Assembly (NCBI GenBank): GCA_030038695.1 | Contig: JASHSN010000218.1 | Span: forward strand, 1 to 20,144 | DNA: 20,144 bases | Reading direction: 5' to 3' | Origin: Nitrososphaeraceae archaeon | GTDB lineage: Archaea > Thermoproteota > Nitrososphaeria > Nitrososphaerales > Nitrososphaeraceae | Shown: positions 1 through 7,742 of the stretch, one piece after another | How the letters are laid out: the number at the start of each line of letters is the position of its first letter | Position numbering within the stretch: the stretch's first letter is position 1 | Translations under genes and position numbers: made by a program | Notes under the pieces: generated by a model | Told to the model about the DNA's origin: nothing | Seen by the model: the letters and a program-made list of their open reading frames with translations, nothing else | Databases searched by the model: none

Positions 1-1221
1 CCTATAATTAGCTCGTCACAATTTACAAACTCAGAAATCCTCAACTTATATCATTCTTTTATATCCAACAAAGTTGTAGGTCCAGATAGGTTCAGGTTTG
101 TAACATATTATTGGACTACTCCAGCTACACCTCTGGGTATTGATGTAGGCACTTCTGCAAATAATACATTTTTATCAGCTAGCCATCTACCACCAAATCA
201 GAAGGTAGAGGTTGATACAAACGAAGGACCTTCAACTCTAGCTGTGGTGTTACAGTATCAAGGTGTTGTGGATTTAGCTGGAATAACTGCAGCATTAAAA
301 TTACCAGCAGGATTTAAAGCAGAATTTCCACTAACAGATGACAGAACCAATTTCGACATAACACTGTCTAGTTACAGAGGACACATTTACCCAGGTCAAG
401 GAATTGTTCTTTACTTCTCGGTGAACGTATTGCCTACTGCAAAGGTTGACATTCCATACCTCGGCCCACTAGCATTACATTTCCTTAGAAGTGATCAAAG
501 ATCTATGTTGGATTCCCTAGATGCATCAGAACAGAAGATGTTCGCTAAGATGCTCTCTTTCATCCATACTGGAAATGGAATATTGCCTAACCCAACAATA
601 TCGAACGGAAAGTTTGGCCTTGGGAAGGATTATTTTAATCAATTGGGTAGGTTGATACCATATGATTTCGTAAATCAAGTGATTCCTGTTATTTTCAATA
701 TAACTGGTCAAGAAACAATAGATGTCGTAACTTTGAAACCAGGGGCAAAGGTAGGGGCAATTGCAAACAGTAGCAATGTTTCAACAAACATTGTGGAAGT
801 ACCTTTTGGTGTCACCACTGATGTTAGCATTGCAGTTAGAAATACTGGTGATCTTACCATTCACGATTGTACTATCATGGTTTCACCAAGACTCGAATCT
901 GCACTTGGTATTAATGGCTTGAATCCTTCTGCAATAAATAGCCCAAATGTTCCACAGACTCTTTTCTCTACACTCGTACCAATGGGAATAGTGGGTGCAT
1001 CGGGTGCTGGTGAACTAGATTGTTCCAGTGGTCCTGGCGCTGGGATACTACCGGCACATAGTCTCTCACCTGTTATGACTGTGAGTGTATTTCCCACTAA
1101 ATATGTGGCAGGAACAGTCGACCTAATAAATTGTTCCTTGTCATGGCGTGACCCTGTTAATGATGATGACTTTAAATTTCAAAACAACCAGGTATACGTT
1201 CGTGTTGTTGCGCCTCATTAG
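1..1221 (+). CDS. Secreted/surface beta-sandwich protein, N-terminus outside window
   Basis: The reading frame is open from the first base of the window to the TAG at 1219-1221, so the gene starts upstream; a GTG at 244 is internal and need not be the start. The visible 406 residues contain no membrane helix. They are rich in Val, Thr, Ser, Asn and Gly in alternating beta-strand-like patterns. The last third (from about base 720) looks like an extracellular immunoglobulin-like or CARDB-like beta-sandwich, with segments such as VSIAVRNTGDLTIHDCTI, three cysteines and a hydrophobic-alternating end (VYVRVVAP). I infer an exported or cell-surface protein, but I recognise no catalytic motif and assign no function. 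No C-terminal anchor is visible, so any anchor or signal peptide must lie upstream. Confidence 0.75.
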   Translation, partial: PIISSSQFTNSEILNLYHSFISNKVVGPDRFRFVTYYWTTPATPLGIDVGTSANNTFLSASHLPPNQKVEVDTNEGPSTLAVVLQYQGVVDLAGITAALKLPAGFKAEFPLTDDRTNFDITLSSYRGHIYPGQGIVLYFSVNVLPTAKVDIPYLGPLALHFLRSDQRSMLDSLDASEQKMFAKMLSFIHTGNGILPNPTISNGKFGLGKDYFNQLGRLIPYDFVNQVIPVIFNITGQETIDVVTLKPGAKVGAIANSSNVSTNIVEVPFGVTTDVSIAVRNTGDLTIHDCTIMVSPRLESALGINGLNPSAINSPNVPQTLFSTLVPMGIVGASGAGELDCSSGPGAGILPAHSLSPVMTVSVFPTKYVAGTVDLINCSLSWRDPVNDDDFKFQNNQVYVRVVAPH

Positions 1222-1367
1222 TGTTTCCACCACCTCTTTAGATGCTGCTAATGCTAAATATGGAACATTGGAATTCGAATACTTTATGGCCCAAATGATA
1301 CTATTCCTCCGCCACGCCACTTTCTGTCTAACAGAGCTTTAATCTATCAGATTGCTGTGTAAAGGGT

Positions 1368-1838
1368 ATGGAAGAAAAAGAAAGCGACCATAGAAAGGCT
1401 TTTGGCCAGTTTTCATCGAATAAAACTCAGAGACCTAACACACGGGAACCTGTTAAGCTGGAGCTAAACTGGCTTACATTAGTGCAAATGATAGATTTTA
1501 AAAAAGGAGACATTGTGATTAAACAGCCTGGGATATATCTTCTCATTGCGTGTCCACAGATTGGGAAGGTTAGTGGTACTACACCTCGGTGGCTTGATTT
1601 TTGGGTAAGAGTTAACAACATTGATGTGTCAAATTCAAACATAAGAGCGGTAGTAACGGATCCTCAGGAAAAAACCGTTGTCACATTAAACGTTGTGTTA
1701 CCTCTTAATAGCGATGACACTCTGAATATTATGATGTCTACAGAAAGTATGGACGAAGGCTTAGGGGTTGAGACCATAACTCCCATAGGCGAACCTATAA
1801 TTCCAAGCATTATCGTAACAATAGTACAGTTGGATTGA
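1368..1838 (+). CDS. Small C1q/TNF-like jelly-roll protein (tentative)
   Basis: This 156-residue protein starts at an ATG preceded by AAAGGGT. Residues 1-30 are charged and probably disordered. From about residue 35 the pattern resembles a C1q/TNF-like jelly roll: a hydrophobic strand GIYLLIACPQIGKV, then WLDFWVRVNNIDV, a strand with VVTLNVVLPLNSDDTLNIMM (the usual 'l-x-l-x-x-G/D-D' strand), and a final hydrophobic strand IIPSIIVTIVQLD. There is no signal peptide or membrane segment, so export is not evident. It lies 146 bp after the secreted protein on the same strand and could be co-transcribed. The fold call rests on strand order and the terminal hydrophobic strand only; the biological role is unknown. 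Confidence 0.7.
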   Translation: MEEKESDHRKAFGQFSSNKTQRPNTREPVKLELNWLTLVQMIDFKKGDIVIKQPGIYLLIACPQIGKVSGTTPRWLDFWVRVNNIDVSNSNIRAVVTDPQEKTVVTLNVVLPLNSDDTLNIMMSTESMDEGLGVETITPIGEPIIPSIIVTIVQLD

Positions 1839-1854
1839 ATTCTAACAAGAGACA

Positions 1855-2037
1855 TCATACTTGAGGATGACATTTATTCTTTTCCAGTAATTTGCCACAC
1901 TTATGACAGTAACACTTCCCACAAGTAACACAACAGTTTTTTTGCTTCAGTTTTGTGGGTATAAATTGATGTTCGTGTATCAGTTCATCGATATATTGTA
2001 TTCTGTTATGGGTTGTAGCAAAACCTTCATGAGTCAT
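1855..2037 (-). CDS. Cys-rich zinc-finger-like mini-protein
   Basis: I chose the ATG at 2037 (60 residues). A TTG at 2067 in the same frame would add ten residues, but it sits almost on the TATA-like ATATAAAC near 2074-2083, whereas the ATG leaves room for a transcription start. The C-terminal third carries CCVTCGKCYCHKCGKLL plus a late Cys, so it has CxxC-x-x-C-x-CxxC spacing, typical of a small zinc-binding module; the N-terminal half is His-rich and helical. It converges with the C1q-like gene, their ends being 16 bp apart. Similar tiny zinc proteins are often nucleic-acid or protein-binding factors, but no specific family is recognised. Confidence 0.55.
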   Translation of the reverse strand: MTHEGFATTHNRIQYIDELIHEHQFIPTKLKQKNCCVTCGKCYCHKCGKLLEKNKCHPQV

Positions 2038-2067
2038 GTTACATTTGACTGATTCAATTTGTCCCAA

Positions 2068-2384
2068 GGTTTGTTTATATCCAAGATTGTTAGATTAATT
2101 ATACTTCACATGGTGTACGATTCTTCATCAACGGACACCATACTTTATAGCGTATCATATTTGTGGCTGGTAGCATGCATAGAGTAAAATACGGAAGAGA
2201 CGCAAGGTGATTTTAGAATATTACCAGTACAAATGTCAATTGTGTCACAATAATAGGATAGACTCAACTTGTTAACTCTTGCAATCATCTCGCTAGAATT
2301 GTTTCGAAGTCTTTTTACGTTTTTAAGCCGTTAGTATTTGTCTTCTTTGTTTCGCTGTTCTCATGTAGGATTTGAGATATCAAC
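2068..2384. other. Non-coding stretch between two minus-strand genes
   Basis: No convincing reading frame is visible on either strand. The left edge contains a minus-strand TATA-like element (ATATAAAC near 2074-2083) that fits as promoter of the Cys-rich mini-protein. The remainder is AT-rich without a repeat or a strong hairpin that I can see. Confidence 0.5.
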
Positions 2385-2732
2385 TTAAGTTTCGGTAATC
2401 ATTCCATTGACTAGATTATAGTTGTTAAAATCGGTAGTGTTCTCTGAGCTTCTATCAGGTAGTATATCACTTGGCTCTGAAGATATACTGCAATCTCTTT
2501 TGTGTTTAAATCTAAGCAATTCCCAAACATGCTCCTTCTCATCCTCATCGACTATGCATTCTATCTTTACGCGTGTCTCTCCATCCTTATCCACATAGCT
2601 GCTGAATTCACAGCAATTAGATGCGTCTATAAGAATTTCGTGAAGGTCCTTATCTAGTAAAGGAATATTTTCAGCAGATGATAATATCTCTATCCTCACC
2701 GGGGCTCTCTTTGAAGATAATTGTTCACTCAT
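2385..2732 (-). CDS. Acidic hypothetical protein
   Basis: This 115-residue protein starts at an ATG and is preceded on its own strand by an AT-rich TATA-like segment (GTTATAACT around 2748-2756). It is rich in Asp, Glu and Ser. Residues 11-75 alternate like an alpha/beta domain (VRIEILSSAENIPLLDKDLHEILIDAS, then TRVKIECIVDEDEKEHVWELLRF). The last 35 residues are polar and probably disordered. There is no signal peptide, membrane helix or cysteine-based metal site beyond isolated cysteines. I do not recognise a family. Codon use and the acidic, low-complexity tail are compatible with a genuine cytoplasmic archaeal protein. Confidence 0.6.
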   Translation of the reverse strand: MSEQLSSKRAPVRIEILSSAENIPLLDKDLHEILIDASNCCEFSSYVDKDGETRVKIECIVDEDEKEHVWELLRFKHKRDCSISSEPSDILPDRSSENTTDFNNYNLVNGMITET

Positions 2733-2829
2733 ATACTATAACACACTAGTTATAACTTAAGTCTTCTGAAGACAAAGTACATAATGTGGGACAGTGTAGC
2801 ACAGTCACTCTTTCTAGCTACATAACGCG

Positions 2830-3130
2830 ATATTATGGGAAGAACTCAATTGGAAAGATATTGAAAAACTTACAACAAGAATGAAAATGGTAATCATACC
2901 GATTGGAGCATGTGAACAGCAAGGTCCACATTTATCATTAGCAGTTGATACGATAGATTGTTATGAAGTTGCAAAGAGAGTCTCTGCAAAAACAGGAGTC
3001 CCTGTAATTCCTCCTCTTATGTTCGCAGAACCACGGTGACTTTCCGGGTACTCTCTCCATCAGACCAGAAACGATGATAAGAATGATCTGTGATATTGTA
3101 GAATGGCTTTATCGTAGCTTCCAATTATAA
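2830..3130 (+). pseudogene. Creatininase-family amidohydrolase, 5' remnant with frameshift
   Basis: Frame 1 (2830-3039) reads WEELNWKDIEKL, then PIGACEQQGPHLSLAVDT, closely matching the creatininase (creatinine amidohydrolase) signature 'P-x-G-x-x-E-Q-H-G-P-H-L-P-x-x-T/V-D', which supplies metal ligands; the canonical His after Gln is Gln here. The frame ends at TGA 3037-3039. The next frame (from 3032) continues the family with HGDFPGTLSIRPETM and DIVEWLYRSF before TAA at 3128. About 95 of roughly 240 family residues remain, the NGHGGN region is missing, and no ATG lies in frame at the 5' end (a TAG precedes at 2815). The gene is therefore broken by at least a frameshift and a 3' truncation. 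Confidence 0.8.
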
Positions 3131-3299
3131 TAGAACTATTTTCTTTATCATTAATACCGACATTTGCTTATAGCGGAATAACAATTATAGTGTTTCTAAT
3201 TAATGCTTTGTGGTTTTATATAAAGTAAATAACAAATACCACAAGTGATACTCACAAATGAGATTCGTGATCCTCTTTATTATCGAATCAAGCTTAACA

Positions 3300-3545
3300 T
3301 ATGTTAATGAATTCAAAAACAAGCAATGCTTTCAGTGCTACTTCGGCTTATCTTTCTTCCATCATCACTTCCTGGGTGGCCTTAATCCATCCATCCATCC
3401 ATCCATCGCTTCCATGGCTTCTTCTTCGGTCAGATCTAGTGAAAAAATGTGTCTACACCAATGTCGAAGTTGTGGCATTTTATGTGAATGTCACGGGCGT
3501 GGATGTCTTAGACCGTTTTTCTCTTTATACGTGCATAACTGCTAG
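3300..3545 (-). pseudogene. Possible decayed minus-strand gene with GGAT repeat
   Basis: On the minus strand, one short ORF (3365-3478, 37 codons) contains FSLDLTEEEAMEAMDGWMDG, which has convincing helical amphipathicity. After the tetranucleotide repeat, the neighbouring frame continues with IKATQEVMMEER, and after one stop with AEVALKALLVF. This looks like one protein split across frames at a (GGAT)5 run, but I recognise no family. Longer plus-strand frames over the same bases have poor composition (HPSIHPSI from the repeat) and I consider them spurious. Low confidence. Confidence 0.3.
3387..3406 (+). repeat. (CCAT)5 tetranucleotide microsatellite
   Basis: Five perfect CCAT units lie in tandem. 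A tetranucleotide repeat shifts the frame whenever it gains or loses a unit, and it sits exactly where the putative minus-strand relic changes frame. Confidence 0.9.
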
Positions 3546-3651
3546 GGGAGTACGATGACACCTTCATCGCGAGGTTAGATGTCAGACACATAAGAAAATA
3601 GGAGACATATTTCCGTGTATCACACTGTCGTCATAAAAGATGATGTTACTA

Positions 3652-3784
3652 CTAGACAATGAAGCCCCTCTCCCTAGCCGCTTTCAATTTAGCTTGAATT
3701 AATTTGACGAACTTATCTCCTTCTCCACTTTCTGCTTATCATGAATAATAAGACTCTATCGCCTTCACATCCGACCGGAGTCAT
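3652..3784 (-). pseudogene. Unidentified decayed small gene
   Basis: The minus strand holds three protein-like pieces in order but in different frames: an ATG at 3784 giving MTPVG, then SDVKAIESYYS ending in a stop, then GDKFVKLIQAKLKAARERGFIV ending at the TAG at 3652-3654. Joined, they would make a roughly 42-residue helical, basic C-terminal sequence, so at least two frameshifts are required. I do not recognise the family. Confidence 0.45.
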
Positions 3785-3981
3785 TATAATCTCTTTATTC
3801 AGCTAGTGTGATATTCCAGATGGAAGTGTGTTGAATGAAATATGAAGCGTGTGATATTTCAGATAGCTCTGACGTTATGGTAATGATAGCAATCGGAAAG
3901 AGAGATATAACTTTTACTTGTCTTTCAACAGATCTAGTAATAGTGGGGATATTTTTGGGGCGTATTAGTGGTTGTGACGGT

Positions 3982-4191
3982 TTATTTTATCTGGTCATCG
4001 TCATAATCTATTTTTCCTCTGTATACTTCCAATTCCTTTAGAATGCTTATAACCATAGGGATCTCTAAATCAACTTGCATTGCAACAAATTCTTCTGCAA
4101 TGTTAGAAAGATAGAGATTCTTAACAATTCGTTTCTTGTCTTCAGAAACGCCGCTTAGACTATCTGCCTCGTATTGCACACTTTCCAACAT
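3982..4191 (-). CDS. Small helical hypothetical protein
   Basis: This 69-residue protein starts with an ATG. It is predicted almost wholly helical, with strongly amphipathic stretches (EDKKRIVKNLYLSNIAEEFVAMQVDLEIPMVISILKELEVY) and an acidic tail (DYDDDQ). A TTTTAT element about 35 bp upstream on its strand could be the TATA box. There are no cysteines, signal peptide or membrane segment. The composition is much more protein-like than the overlapping plus-strand frame at 3835-4041. I do not recognise a family; the helix pattern and acidic tail would suit a small partner-binding protein, but that is only a guess. Confidence 0.6.
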   Translation of the reverse strand: MLESVQYEADSLSGVSEDKKRIVKNLYLSNIAEEFVAMQVDLEIPMVISILKELEVYRGKIDYDDDQIK

Positions 4192-4782
4192 GACTGCTAA
4201 TGTAACTTACCTTTTCGTGGATAAAAGGTTGACTATAAAACATCTGAACGTTTAATAAACAAAGGATAATCTATCTTGTTATTTGATAAACCTATCATCG
4301 AAAACTGAACTTTCTATTATTCAGATGTAAAGGGTTATAAAATTATCAAATAAAAAGAAAAAATTACAATTCAGATTGTGCATAGAACGTTTCAAGGCTA
4401 TTTGCCGACGTCTTTCGATGTATTTGGTCAAGATCAGAAGATTTTTCGAATCAACGAATAGAGTTAAGCTTCCTAAATACTGCCGGCTTCCGCTAACTTA
4501 TAAAACAAGAGTCAGCATAACAATCCTGAAATTCCTCCGAATGCAACAATAAGACAAGAGTGCGTGAAGTGTGATAATCCTCACGTGGTCCATTTCCTTA
4601 AGATCTTTGCGTCTGCAAATAATCTAGGGCAGAAGTGAACCCGCACGGAAAACCGCCGTTCTCACCATTTCGCCGACTCCCAAGGATGGATTATAAATTG
4701 TTAGATGACCTTATTTTCCCCAATGACATTTTCTAATGTTTAATAATCCGAAACCTGTTTACTACAACGATCACTATTTCCT
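4192..4782. other. Long intergenic region upstream of the kinase
   Basis: No confident gene is present. TATA-like boxes occur at about 4334-4345 (GGTTATAAAATT) and 4691-4699 (TTATAAATT); the second is positioned to drive the kinase. A plus-strand frame around 4520-4637 reads ECVKCDNPHVVHFLKIF, reminiscent of half a zinc ribbon, but it has no start codon and no second CxxC, so I do not call it. Confidence 0.45.
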
Positions 4783-5007
4783 TTGGCGCTGAATAGCCTT
4801 GCTGAAAGGACGGAGGTACTGTACGGTACGGACAAAGTTATCAGTGAAGAATTGCAATTTCTCTCTAAAAGTAAACGCCAAATTGATACCTGCATGGACC
4901 ACACGAGACCATCATTGGCTATTGGGATGGAATCAATAAAGAGATCTTTCGTTGATGCCAGACATAGAGGTGAAATTGAGATACCTCACCGAAATTACAG
5001 ATGCTAA
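4783..5007 (+). pseudogene. N-terminal piece of the histidine kinase, separated by a frameshift
   Basis: Starting from TTG 4783, the frame reads AERTEVLYGTDKVI and then DTCMDHTRP and KRSFVDARHRG, a sequence type I associate with the N-terminus of thaumarchaeal sensor kinases carrying repeated TrmB/PLD-like sensor modules. After RHRG the natural continuation, VKLRYLTEITDANISYC, is found in the +1-shifted frame beginning at 4952. A single missing base around 4968-4972 (AGAGGTGAAA) explains the split. The in-frame tail IEIPHRNYRC after the break is then an artefact of reading the wrong frame. Either the kinase has lost its first module segment, or this is an assembly indel. Confidence 0.75.
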
Positions 5008-6916
5008 CATTTCCTATTGCAAAGAGCTCATCTCAATTGTAGATGAGGTTCGGCATCTTGATGGGATCAAAGGCAATTTTATGGTAAGTGAGATAGAATA
5101 TCTTGCTCCAGCAACCTCACATGAAGAAACAAAACTGAGCTCTCTTATTATCTATAGTAGTGTCAGGGAAATTGTAGAACATCAGCAATATGTGTTTGAA
5201 ACACTCTGGAACAAGTCAATGTCTGCCGAAAAAAGAATCAGAGAGCTCAAAGAGGGAGTGACAATACATTATCAAACCAAGGTAGTCGAAGACCCAGAGG
5301 AAGTTGTAAGGGAAATCAGTACCCTAATAGCTAATTCAAATGAGCTGTGTACGTGTCTAACATCTGGAGGCATGCAGTATAGCTATAACCATTTTACCGA
5401 GATAAGGAAAAAAATATTGGAGAAACAAAAGAAAGGAGAGCACAAGGGGATAAGATACGTTACTAATGTTACCCGAGATAATGCAAAAATTGCCAAACAA
5501 TTCCTAGAATCCGGTGTACTGATGAGACATATGAAAAATCTACCACCAATGAGTTTTGGAGTTTCTGATAAAGAAATAGCGGCTACAATAGAAAAGATGG
5601 AGGGGGGAAAAATGGTTCAGAATCTACTAGTAAGTAACGAACCAGCATATGTCAATCATTTCCATTTTATATTTGAAGATCTATGGACAAGAGGAATAGA
5701 CGCAGAAGAAAGAATAGCGGATCTTGAGGGAGGTATCGAGTCTGCAGATGTAGAAGTTATTCCAATGTCTTCTACTGCAAAGGTTCTATACTTAAATCTT
5801 GTAAAAAAGGCTGAAAAAGAAATAATTATAATGTTTCCCACTACTAATGCATTTATTCGACAAAAGGATATAGGAGTAATACAGTTTTCAGAGGAAGCAG
5901 TAAGAGAACGGAATGTAAAAGTTAGAATTTTGATGCCTTCTCATAAATCAACTGAAGATGTGGCAGGACAATTGAAAGAAAATTATCAGGAACATATCGA
6001 TATCAGATATATTGAACAAGTGTCAGATACTAAAGCAACGATCCTAGTAGTTGACAGAAAAGTGTCATTAGTCATGGAAATACGAGATGATTCAAAACAA
6101 ACATTCGATGAAGCAATAGGATTATCGACTTACTCTAGCAGCAAGCCAGGCGTATTGTCTTACGTATCAATCTTTGAGAATCTATGGAAAGAGACAGAAC
6201 TGTACGAACAGCTAAAGTATCAGGATAAAATGCAGAAAGAGTTCATAAACATAGCAGCTCATGAATTAAGGACGCCTATACAGCCGATACTTGGTATAAC
6301 ACAAGTTCTTCGATCTCAAATAAAGGATATCAAACAACAGGAATTATTGGAAATCACTATCAGGAATGCAAAAAGATTACAACGGCTTTCAAATGATATC
6401 CTAGATATCACAAAAATCGAAGGCAAATCTCTAGAGCTAAACAAAGAAGAGTTCAATCTGAATGATGTGGTAATAAACGCAATCGACGATTTAACATTGG
6501 ATAGAGACTTCCTTAAGAAGGAAAAACTAACGCTATCATACAATCCCGATAACGATTGTCGAGTAAAAGCAGACAAAGGTAGAATATCGCAGGTAATTTC
6601 AAATCTCTTAAATAATGCTGTTGAATTTACTGTAGAAGGAACTATTCTAGTTAGTGTTGAAAAAGACAAAATTAGTAATAATAATGGTAATAACGGAACA
6701 ATCATCGTTAGCGTAAAGGACTCTGGTCAGGGAATAGACCAAAGCATATTACCAAGATTATTCACAAAATTTGCATCAAAATCTTATAAGGGAACAGGGT
6801 TGGGTTTGTTCATATCGAAGGGTATAGTCGAGGCTCATGGTGGTAAAATCTGGGGCGAAAATAACGCTGATGGCAGAGGAGCCAAATTTTCTTTCAGTTT
6901 GACAACGAGCCATTGA
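4952..6916 (+). CDS. Cytoplasmic multi-module sensor histidine kinase
   Basis: The protein autophosphorylates a histidine in response to an unknown signal and passes phosphate to a response regulator; none is encoded nearby. Residues 1-100, about 105-260 and about 265-412 are three related sensor modules, each ending in a 'FE-x-LW' helix (FETLWNKSMSAEKRI, FEDLWTRGIDAEERI, FENLWKETE). The HisKA domain carries HELRTPIQPI with phospho-acceptor H437. The HATPase domain has the N box NLLNNAVEFT (551-560), G1 DSGQGID (590-596), F box LFTKF (603-607) and G2 GTGLGL (614-619), so the catalytic parts look intact. There is no transmembrane segment, so signals are probably intracellular. The start (TTG 4952 or ATG 4955) is only the first available one after a frameshift; the ancestral gene began near 4783. 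Confidence 0.93.
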   Translation: MMPDIEVKLRYLTEITDANISYCKELISIVDEVRHLDGIKGNFMVSEIEYLAPATSHEETKLSSLIIYSSVREIVEHQQYVFETLWNKSMSAEKRIRELKEGVTIHYQTKVVEDPEEVVREISTLIANSNELCTCLTSGGMQYSYNHFTEIRKKILEKQKKGEHKGIRYVTNVTRDNAKIAKQFLESGVLMRHMKNLPPMSFGVSDKEIAATIEKMEGGKMVQNLLVSNEPAYVNHFHFIFEDLWTRGIDAEERIADLEGGIESADVEVIPMSSTAKVLYLNLVKKAEKEIIIMFPTTNAFIRQKDIGVIQFSEEAVRERNVKVRILMPSHKSTEDVAGQLKENYQEHIDIRYIEQVSDTKATILVVDRKVSLVMEIRDDSKQTFDEAIGLSTYSSSKPGVLSYVSIFENLWKETELYEQLKYQDKMQKEFINIAAHELRTPIQPILGITQVLRSQIKDIKQQELLEITIRNAKRLQRLSNDILDITKIEGKSLELNKEEFNLNDVVINAIDDLTLDRDFLKKEKLTLSYNPDNDCRVKADKGRISQVISNLLNNAVEFTVEGTILVSVEKDKISNNNGNNGTIIVSVKDSGQGIDQSILPRLFTKFASKSYKGTGLGLFISKGIVEAHGGKIWGENNADGRGAKFSFSLTTSH

Positions 6917-7272
6917 CTAGATCTTGGCATGATACAATGAATGACTAGTTGAATGCGACACCAATGAACCACGCGTTCTTATAGGAATTTTAAGATCTAA
7001 ACATATGACATTGGGAATGCCATTCGATGTCAATGTCATTAAATTCTATCCACCTATCAATCCAGTCTCAAAAAACAAACCATACTATAAGCTTTTTAAT
7101 ACCAATTGGAACTTCAAGACGAAACGCATTACACATGAGTCTGGGGAAGTTCTTGTGGTACGCTTATCGAAATATAAACAACATTTTGAAGGTCTGTGGC
7201 GAGTTAGACGTTTGACATTCTCCCTGTCTTTTTCATTTCGCAATTGCAATTGCAAAGATACTCCTTCCGTGT
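6917..7272. other. Intergenic stretch after the kinase
   Basis: Two overlapping plus-strand frames (7005-7313, 7027-7215) lack convincing composition or homology. One contains SKYKQHFEGLWRV, faintly like the 'FE-x-LW' end of the kinase sensor modules, so a small kinase-module relic is possible. I see no clear promoter or terminator. Confidence 0.35.
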
Positions 7273-7562
7273 TTATAGAATTCCAAGTGTGTGAAATAGA
7301 CTATGCACGTTAGTTACGTCAACATTCACGGTCAATTGTTGAATCTGTGTTGAAATGTCATTTCCAAGCTTATCCCAATTAACCATACTGACATAACCAT
7401 ACTTTTGTAATAGTTGAACACCAACAAAGAACATTCCAGCCAAGAAGCCTATGATAATTTGCATCCACTTCAATATTTTTTCAAAGCAAAACCCATTGCA
7501 TATCCGGGTAGTCCACTACCAGCAAATGGAACGATATTGGACAACAAAGCCTCGCTACTCAT
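7273..7562 (-). pseudogene. FUN14-family membrane protein, split by a -1 frameshift
   Basis: From ATG 7562 the minus strand reads a 30-codon frame with SNIVPFAGSGLPGYAMGFALKK, then stops. The next frame (7473-7273) continues ILKWMQIIIGFLAGMFFVGVQLLQKYGYVS and NWDKLGNDI. Joined, these form a ~95-residue FUN14-like protein with the usual glycine-rich first helix, a hydrophobic second helix and the 'x-NWD-K' motif. The break lies in a run of six A's (TTGAAAAAATATTG); seven A's would restore the frame. The start is preceded by GGAGCGAAGG, and it overlaps the DUF2080-like gene by 8 bp, so the two are probably one transcript. Archaeal FUN14 proteins are small membrane proteins of uncertain function. 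Confidence 0.75.
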
Positions 7563-7728
7563 CTACTTTCCTTCGCTCCTCAGAATGTTTCGACATATAA
7601 TCGGAATGAAGAAAGGCTATGACCCTCTTACCTAACCACGAACGAGGAACAATGATTTTGGCCGAGTTACCGTATTCGCTGGCTATTGCCGTTATCTCTG
7701 AGATATGACGTGTGGAACGTCTTTTCAT
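7555..7728 (-). CDS. DUF2080-like small DNA-binding-type protein
   Basis: The frame is open further upstream (to 7776), but the ATG at 7728 is preceded at proper distance by the strong Shine-Dalgarno sequence AGGAGGG, so I take it as the start (57 residues). The core ASEYGNSAKIIVPRSWLGKRV matches the 'GNSAKI-x-VPK-x-W-x-G-K' pattern of DUF2080, annotated as transposon-encoded or AbrB-like swapped-hairpin proteins. These are usually tiny and thought to bind DNA or act as antitoxin-like regulators. The gene overlaps the FUN14 start by 8 bp, indicating translational coupling. The tail (SKHSEERRKVDE) is charged and probably disordered. Confidence 0.72.
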   Translation of the reverse strand: MKRRSTRHISEITAIASEYGNSAKIIVPRSWLGKRVIAFLHSDYMSKHSEERRKVDE

Positions 7729-7742
7729 AACAGCCCTCCTGT
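7720..7742 (-). promoter_or_regulatory. Strong ribosome binding site that sets the DUF2080-like start
   Basis: On the minus strand, AGGAGGGC lies about 6 bases before the ATG at 7728. Few genes in this window have such a site, which makes this start more reliable than the upstream in-frame ATGs. Confidence 0.6.

Noticed and set aside
3258..3558. Two overlapping plus-strand open frames with HPSIHPSI
   Set aside because: The repeat comes from the CCAT microsatellite; composition is poor and there is no promoter or homolog that I recognise.
4520..4640. Half zinc ribbon ECVKCDNPH in the pre-kinase region
   Set aside because: It has no start codon and no second CxxC pair; too short to support a gene.
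6316..6705. A 129-codon minus-strand open frame inside the kinase
   Set aside because: It lies opposite the conserved HisKA and N-box region; composition is Ser/Phe/Leu-rich shadow.
7463..7490. Programmed ribosomal frameshifting in FUN14
   Set aside because: No downstream pseudoknot is apparent and other genes here show similar single-base breaks, so error or decay is simpler.
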